From Legionellaceae bacterium (GTDB lineage Bacteria > Pseudomonadota > Gammaproteobacteria > Legionellales > Legionellaceae), in NCBI GenBank assembly GCA_023266075.1, contig JAHFRX010000002.1, positions 1 to 29,867 of the forward strand: a stretch of DNA of 29,867 nucleotides, in the 5' to 3' direction. Shown here piece after piece: positions 27,901 through 29,867 of this stretch. The position numbers and the translations under genes were made by a program. A model generated the notes under the pieces. The model was not told where the DNA came from. It saw only the letters and a list, made by a program, of their open reading frames with translations, and searched no databases. Positions within the stretch are counted from its first letter, which is position 1, and each line of letters begins with the position of its first letter.

Positions 27901-29849
27901 TATGAGCTACCGGGCCATGTGAGCTGATCATTTTCATAAGACAATTGTATGCCATATCTTGGCAATTTAATCAGCCCATTTTTTAGATCTCGTGTCAAAT
28001 GAATTTGGCAAAAATTCGGATCCTCGAACGTAAAAAGATTTGGAATGACAGACCTTTTAACATCCATGGGATTTACAAGGATTAAATCTGAAGGCGTTAC
28101 CGGCAAAAAATCAAAATCCGTATCATTCGGTTGAATTTGATAACGGACGTCCTCATTTTGCATTAAAAATCCCGTTCTGGGATTATCAATAGATAACCAA
28201 AGTGTCTTATCATTATCAGTTAAGCAATGCGATAGTTGTAACTGCGTATTATTGGCATACTTAAAATCATCACATTGTTGTTTTGTGAGTGTGTATAATT
28301 GACACCATTGACCCTCTATTTTTTTCTGTGCGACAACACGGTTCCACTCGCGGACAATAAGACGCGTGTCAGAATTAAATTCAATAAACTTACCATCCGG
28401 AGAAATAAAGCATAAACTATTTTTATCCACATGTAACAAAGAAAGGAGAGGATTCTGGTGTAGAAATAAAGGAATGCTTTGTAAAGAGCCTCCATCTTTA
28501 TAGATTAAACCACGTGACATATCCAGCACATACTTCTCAGAGTCAGAACGATTCGAAAGAATGACATGTGGAAAAGTACCCGCGACTTCCCAATTAGACA
28601 AATCGTTGGGAATCATATTTTGAAAAATTGTTTGAATAAGACCTATATCGATACGCGAGCTGTTTTCTTGTAAATACATCGAAAATTGGTGTGCTTGCTG
28701 ATTGAGTTCAAATAAGGATGCAGCATTTGCTTGAAATTTTAGTTGAGTGTTCACTTGAAAATAAGCTTTCAACGTTTGTTGGAAAATAGCTGAATCTTCA
28801 AAGTAAGATGGATCTACAGCCATTATTTTTGTATTGTATAGAAACATTAATTCGATGAGTTTCGATTGTATTTCAGGTGCTTGCCTCACAGAAAGTAATT
28901 CCATTATCTTTTTAATATCATTTTTCAACGATTGCAGCGTATCAGGTTGATGTGTATGATCGAATGCATATTGATGAACTTCTAGACTAAGTTTCAGAAA
29001 GAAAACAACAGAAGTCATATGATTGCCTGCTTCTGTCTGAAAAAATGAGCATCCTTTTTGTATAAAAGCATCAAATTTTGTCAAAAACTGCGGGTCTGTT
29101 TCTAATAATTGACTTAACAGATTAGGCTCAAAAATATTCGCGGTTAAATAAGATTGAATATCAACGTCATCCAGTCGATGTAGATGCTGTGTGAAATAAT
29201 CGAGTGTGAGATGAATTTGATGTCTGGGTGACATACGCAATTGACGTAATTCTTCCTCAAAGCGTGAAAGATTTCTGATCTGAATGGTATTCTCTTCCCC
29301 AGCTCTTTCTAACGTACCTCTCGCATCAAAGTCTGGTGTAAAGTGGAATAGATTTCTATTAAATTGGGAATATAAAGAATAAGTGTGGTCGTTAGAAGTC
29401 TGAGTGTTATTTAAAACTGAACGAAAACGATTCCTATCATCAAAGCGAGGGTTGTCACCTGAATCATAAAAATTTAATGCGACCATACTTGCGACTACTT
29501 TTTTTTCAAAAATAACAGCGGTTGAAATTTTCCTTAAGATAGTTTTGTCTTCAGGTCCTATTGTGATGTCAGGTATCTCTTTAAAATGACCATCTGATTC
29601 CAAATATTGAAATAAAATACACAATTGTGCATCTACCGGCGATAAGATATTAAACTGTGTTGAGGATAGCTCTTTTTGAGCTAAAATTTTAAGCCCTGCT
29701 TGAAAAGCAGGTGATAATTGTTCAATCATCGATCTATAAAGCGACAGGACGTTCCCACGGCTAGAATCAGAGGTAATAATTGTCATCATTTGGCTCAATC
29801 GTTGATCAAGGACTGGATCTCTTGTGATGATGTTGCGCTTAGACGCCAT
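18963..29849 (-). CDS. Giant 3,628-residue protein with eukaryote-type DUF3638/DUF3645 helicase-like core and helical repeat C-terminus
   Basis: One uninterrupted frame of 10.9 kb. Residues 1-1360 are unrecognised. From ~1365 a helicase-like NTPase core begins: LRQEQ, Walker A GGGKSK (1394-1399) and DExH-like IIDEVHQG (D1532-H1535). The DUF3645-type VPYAANNKPSG is at 1679, SGTPP at 1830, GVDLKQPP at 1979 and QGCMRMRG at 2005-2012. A charged E/K/Q tract (~2181-2205) follows. These elements occur in the same order in the giant DUF3638/DUF3645 proteins of fungi. From ~2340 to the end the chain looks like an alpha-helical solenoid with at least three related units (IYMQLL-type motif around Met3002, Met3252, Met3486). 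No signal peptide or membrane helix is seen. The frame is still open from the ATG to the right edge (six more codons, no stop) and that ATG has a poor ribosome-binding site, so the true start may lie outside. Effector status is inferred. Confidence 0.85.
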   Translation of the reverse strand: MASKRNIITRDPVLDQRLSQMMTIITSDSSRGNVLSLYRSMIEQLSPAFQAGLKILAQKELSSTQFNILSPVDAQLCILFQYLESDGHFKEIPDITIGPEDKTILRKISTAVIFEKKVVASMVALNFYDSGDNPRFDDRNRFRSVLNNTQTSNDHTYSLYSQFNRNLFHFTPDFDARGTLERAGEENTIQIRNLSRFEEELRQLRMSPRHQIHLTLDYFTQHLHRLDDVDIQSYLTANIFEPNLLSQLLETDPQFLTKFDAFIQKGCSFFQTEAGNHMTSVVFFLKLSLEVHQYAFDHTHQPDTLQSLKNDIKKIMELLSVRQAPEIQSKLIELMFLYNTKIMAVDPSYFEDSAIFQQTLKAYFQVNTQLKFQANAASLFELNQQAHQFSMYLQENSSRIDIGLIQTIFQNMIPNDLSNWEVAGTFPHVILSNRSDSEKYVLDMSRGLIYKDGGSLQSIPLFLHQNPLLSLLHVDKNSLCFISPDGKFIEFNSDTRLIVREWNRVVAQKKIEGQWCQLYTLTKQQCDDFKYANNTQLQLSHCLTDNDKTLWLSIDNPRTGFLMQNEDVRYQIQPNDTDFDFLPVTPSDLILVNPMDVKRSVIPNLFTFEDPNFCQIHLTRDLKNGLIKLPRYGIQLSYENDQLTWPGSSYHILDKKSPFKSEIANLVLGDDNAEAKECIVPVQRFYVGSGMRSAQIQISGGYFHFTHDTSAHLASKFAQKYPDLQWHYEQSETTISYPIVHGKLSPQSAADALYLCYLYLASHEHDKAWDVLNDLETRFALTGSIQEQMYVSWIVKALPVLDENTSDEASQHAPRDVACQLKALALYTNFMEHHAIQQHDAGFGKISNTVNERYRQDNQKALKAFNDELPGTVSNLYRNFIQMKPHLHSKYMLNDDEQRSLMTFLPSATHGVLGYELLHLKLKSLYKNLEQLKAMKVDDPFIRVQIEHLEAEMRQHQVIMKESVALFPKIISLNQAVHPPWGIQFSLAELKTLKDDTRLKTVAQKLLSTLKLDKLYEIFPDLFYIAQRPEHPEFNRLKNIYKTYLINHGDAEISQNSPIAIYMLLYKLSEHPRCLDALENSANFSAIYTSINSIEVTPITILEPQQIFNKPLSDSTQILEKLEKEEKKPHPILIKPIRLTAPLSMYVLIEGLPFDEKSKLLKGWHAYEEVARKYAIELGDTESVAGLKMYTRIHAQREIASHLLSDLSMRELVHQSATEFQTALRETSQQSWKSILDKANQYLMDHYSIQLAAGQIELLTKADLIRCYFHADQTLYTYKTKIEDETHIQALHQSIHEALAMEIQQQQVTRLLDELTAIHDKGVPSESHLAKIGELLLARNLPKAANDPVLMVFQYLQGAQDGDLTKGILLRQEQIVAVENLLQDDNTIEKVIMGGGKSKIILPLLAQIKADGYRLVIIEVPEALLDTNHSDFNRTSRQFFQQKAHRFQFNRTDDCSPDDLENIYQYFSKIIRDRDYLVTTGSSMQSLELKLLDLLEMPVSDDPEIQKIQEAQILKAEKIVLLLKQQGFAIIDEVHQGLLLKKKLNYTLGKAEKVGAELVHHSVELYAFLAKLNPEFIEHSDVTMQLASALIHHPESPIKRYTRQLTALNIRDLESQLILYFNNTKQPDFLPSQDEALNDALAFYKEQLQLLPKTLNKHYKEHYGPLPHATSSLDRHIMVPYAANNKPSGQSTRFASSLETLNYTIQSVLIEGLDETLLMELVTYWHTITDLERKNNFARGFLEKETPMELTVSRLLRDTGFSDLQKLDEHNITQMRALLKAIKENRAQHQTLMLYALEHLILPKVQAESAMIHSDTYNHVSLYHTTHGVSGTPPRYREDMRLNAHTSIGTDVYIQCILKANQTHIKKIDFDNLELFLDQTMHPNVHAIIDISATFEQCSNVVVAEALAKYCRNHPRPVPIKYILYFEEVDGVDVLHAFDLENNTRIYLGTSNEEDIQRKLNGCPLNQRLTYYDQAHHVGVDLKQPPDSTGLCLVDDKTPLQDFLQGCMRMRGLPEAQKIEIVVPNRMAIDLDQEDALTRLFQNMQDNEEKQLKEDLFYSVLDQLNNVIRAEALHLIYHANGVGEKRRYAQILAPDILIKNKSHRLYQQYGNIYEQKAAREILKAHGDQLIRLWQERLKKLGIEDKRSEALQEKMQQMMDRPRPYGDEKYPSPLQNQNGAEVEIEKEVQKEVAVQKEQEIALQDRYPPRIIRYTPWGSPAFNDWRNKEDMTRIKSLGYIRTISEPAAFFSENLYVSENYQKVVDGERKLFQRHMKPTHTILFKKTPTHITACIISIQEAGELAQLLMDDASSSPADVAVWIGTTEHTCLAGFQPTGVLDSHEYRVLIEQIKFFNGQLDELQNQTEPFVWLNHETERKLDRFSKEILPYRDVSPEKISLLKLAFSNHGLYFATIRQHLFDPDIEEILWEDLYPHALQADIEELYQLSRAINNANHRFMAQSLTLNDFNVTAMSSIAQDQLQKHLELLHKIKLSMTSLPDMTFFQHAEDQVLGHLFQPYLDIDDLLEKYRALTELDETMAQSYCCLDLLVKLMEHPLIDDKTPILEKIKAHELTHPKALAYVLEHPNDTIIQALLLTLEPNTTDITIRQLLHKTYLSANLQKMIELSSSEDVLDELLDHIMRSDAPSLYISLLVMIAQKSSSSDVIHRMVEYATTAPSGANVDALVQCLLAHSAFNVHDQYPLVSTANISNDLKTAILMDSTSIFTQEQIQMLIRTLPETNRATILSTKIKDEKIQRAALSTPITEVQLLAMINEITNSEILDLVLSDPKKIENTTVYHALLQHPYLEYNPARVSILLQTPAVVFADVDFIMTKMTPLSQYYGLLSSLKYPGMVYPLAKHFISSIENDATINDFDRIVKALFANSVMPTDQKIKIAYDVYRTLTGNHERFTQLLEEIVTTSEFDAFYQRARTEALQTQRPPLVTFIWRHCSIEDKQMLLRSIKEVSSLRHLIQAHVNGISSPMLFLTAIQENDFIYPREKEKIYMQLLQDYKKEINEENIAEILAFAGSFYEKFIDLVSGDRKLCVRCILHAESEAQLTTIAQHVPSLSNNEIAEAFISQSKTPKKILKNILRETDVAIWRHFFQLNTDDSSDFAIELWECVKKNLILSEKDKDLIRHQLVEKHPDLGTRLPSEDFSTYLSIGSAEINVANIYQRAKREFDREQTEVLANFLLKGAQSIRDKQNLLERIKSSSLLEQCVGFIRTDIREMNDLRLLMPAIQQNKWISSEEKEKIYMQLLIDHKEGMHKGNIQAIMTIFRSKESRSVFVQFLHKYRDVYLLCVQNAQDPFQIQEMVQDTDLVDPDLASALIQQSKTPIGILEKIYSKQVHNPAVTQSFLSCETTPKSLLLQMMTSASKLRWNDFLALNQAPYSDEFSQPLLNGVARNDTLSEQDKHEIQFKLFQKWPVLLDSAFDNASLEDKKYWLATADMPYLKKFLASEQQDSSMLLGFLNAIQSNPEIDIHQKLELYMKLVASCQEAINPTNIVNILSSMANHHSNEFYSELINHYPKTALMLNIIIKHSDYTTVQPLLQAMSQSSDLPDKLSQETKDLLHIKLENTRILSEAIQRREIKEELRHILGERSSNPFKRFRAWMHSERASMTPPDDEHHPKK
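20085..20115. repeat. 31-base direct repeat, copy 1 (inside giant gene)
   Basis: Begins AAGCAACTGCATATAAATCT and continues identically with the copy at 20835-20865. On the coding strand it encodes EKEKIYMQLL in the second helical unit (around Met3252). The two copies are exactly 750 bases, i.e. 250 codons, apart. Confidence 0.9.
20835..20865. repeat. 31-base direct repeat, copy 2 (inside giant gene)
   Basis: Identical to 20085-20115. It encodes EKEKIYMQLL of the preceding helical unit (around Met3002). The flanking protein sequence is similar but diverged, so this looks like a remnant of an internal gene duplication, or gene conversion between units. Confidence 0.9.
23805..25757 (-). other. 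Helicase-like core region of the giant protein (residues ~1365-2015)
   Basis: This segment contains all motifs that resemble superfamily 2 ATPases: Q/LRQEQ entry, motif I GGGKSK, motif II DEVH, motif III-like SGTPP, motif V-like GVDLK and motif VI-like QGCMRMRG. The DUF3645-like VPY segment lies between II and III. The MG-GKS form of the P-loop corresponds to the NMGEGKSSVI of the eukaryotic family; here the glutamate is replaced by glycine. Confidence 0.75.
27327..27355. repeat. Perfect 11-base inverted repeat inside the giant gene
   Basis: Arms AGCATCATGCT (27327-27337) and AGCATGATGCT (27345-27355) with loop GTTGAAT. It lies in coding sequence for MEHHAIQQHDAGFG. No T-tract follows on either strand. 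Confidence 0.7.
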
Positions 29850-29867
29850 CTCTGTTACAAACGTGCG

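Noticed and set aside
1..29867. CRISPR array, insertion sequence, integrase, att site or prophage
   Set aside because: I looked for spaced direct repeats, transposase motifs and tRNA-end duplications and saw none. The only direct repeat found is inside the giant coding sequence.

Overview
This window looks like a chromosomal segment of an AT-rich gammaproteobacterium, most likely an intracellular or protist-associated member of the Legionellales (Legionella/Coxiella/Berkiella-like). Two things suggest this. One is the gammaproteobacterial housekeeping block: tRNA-Pro/Arg/His/Leu, tig, clpP, clpX, lon, hupB, tRNA-Val/Asp, ppiD. The other is three proteins with eukaryote-like or host-directed architecture: an otubain-type OTU protease with a membrane tail, an AnkH/LegA3-like ankyrin plus cysteine-protease-like protein, and a 3,628-residue protein with a DUF3638/DUF3645-type helicase-like core. 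The lineage is an inference; there is no rRNA or marker search behind it.

Layout. 1-1004 (-): the 5' part of an unrecognised gene, cut by the window edge. 1037-2206 (-): a cation diffusion facilitator with a zinc-type metal site. 2221-2732 (+): a promoter and four tRNA genes, with a second strong promoter before tRNA-Leu. 2813-8599 (+): trigger factor, ClpP, ClpX and Lon, a tightly packed protein-quality-control block. 8661-9213 (+): a promoter, HU, tRNA-Val, tRNA-Asp and a terminator-like hairpin. 9227-10795 (+): a PpiD-like periplasmic chaperone that has lost its parvulin domain. 10865-12964 (+): the OTU protease. 12995-14437 (-): udk-fabI operon with its own promoter. 14577-15143 (-): an Smr-domain nuclease gene with a terminator. 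15173-18955 (+): prmB, asd, a 130-residue orphan and the AnkH-like gene, all within 20 bases of each other. 18963-29849 (-): the giant gene, converging on the AnkH-like gene with only 7 bases between them and possibly continuing past the right edge.

How it fits together. The left and middle parts are core physiology: translation, folding and proteolysis, lipid synthesis, pyrimidine salvage, ribosomal protein methylation and lysine/threonine/methionine biosynthesis. Candidate host-interaction genes are inserted between these blocks and, for the AnkH-like gene, inside an apparent biosynthetic operon. The most unusual item is the giant protein. It keeps the order of conserved motifs that I know from the giant DUF3638/DUF3645 proteins of fungi and other eukaryotes: Walker A, a DExH-like box, the DUF3645 VPY segment, an SGT-P motif, a DLK-P motif, CMRMR and a charged E/Q/K-rich tract. 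These are followed by a long helical C-terminal region containing at least three copies of a roughly 240-250-residue unit.
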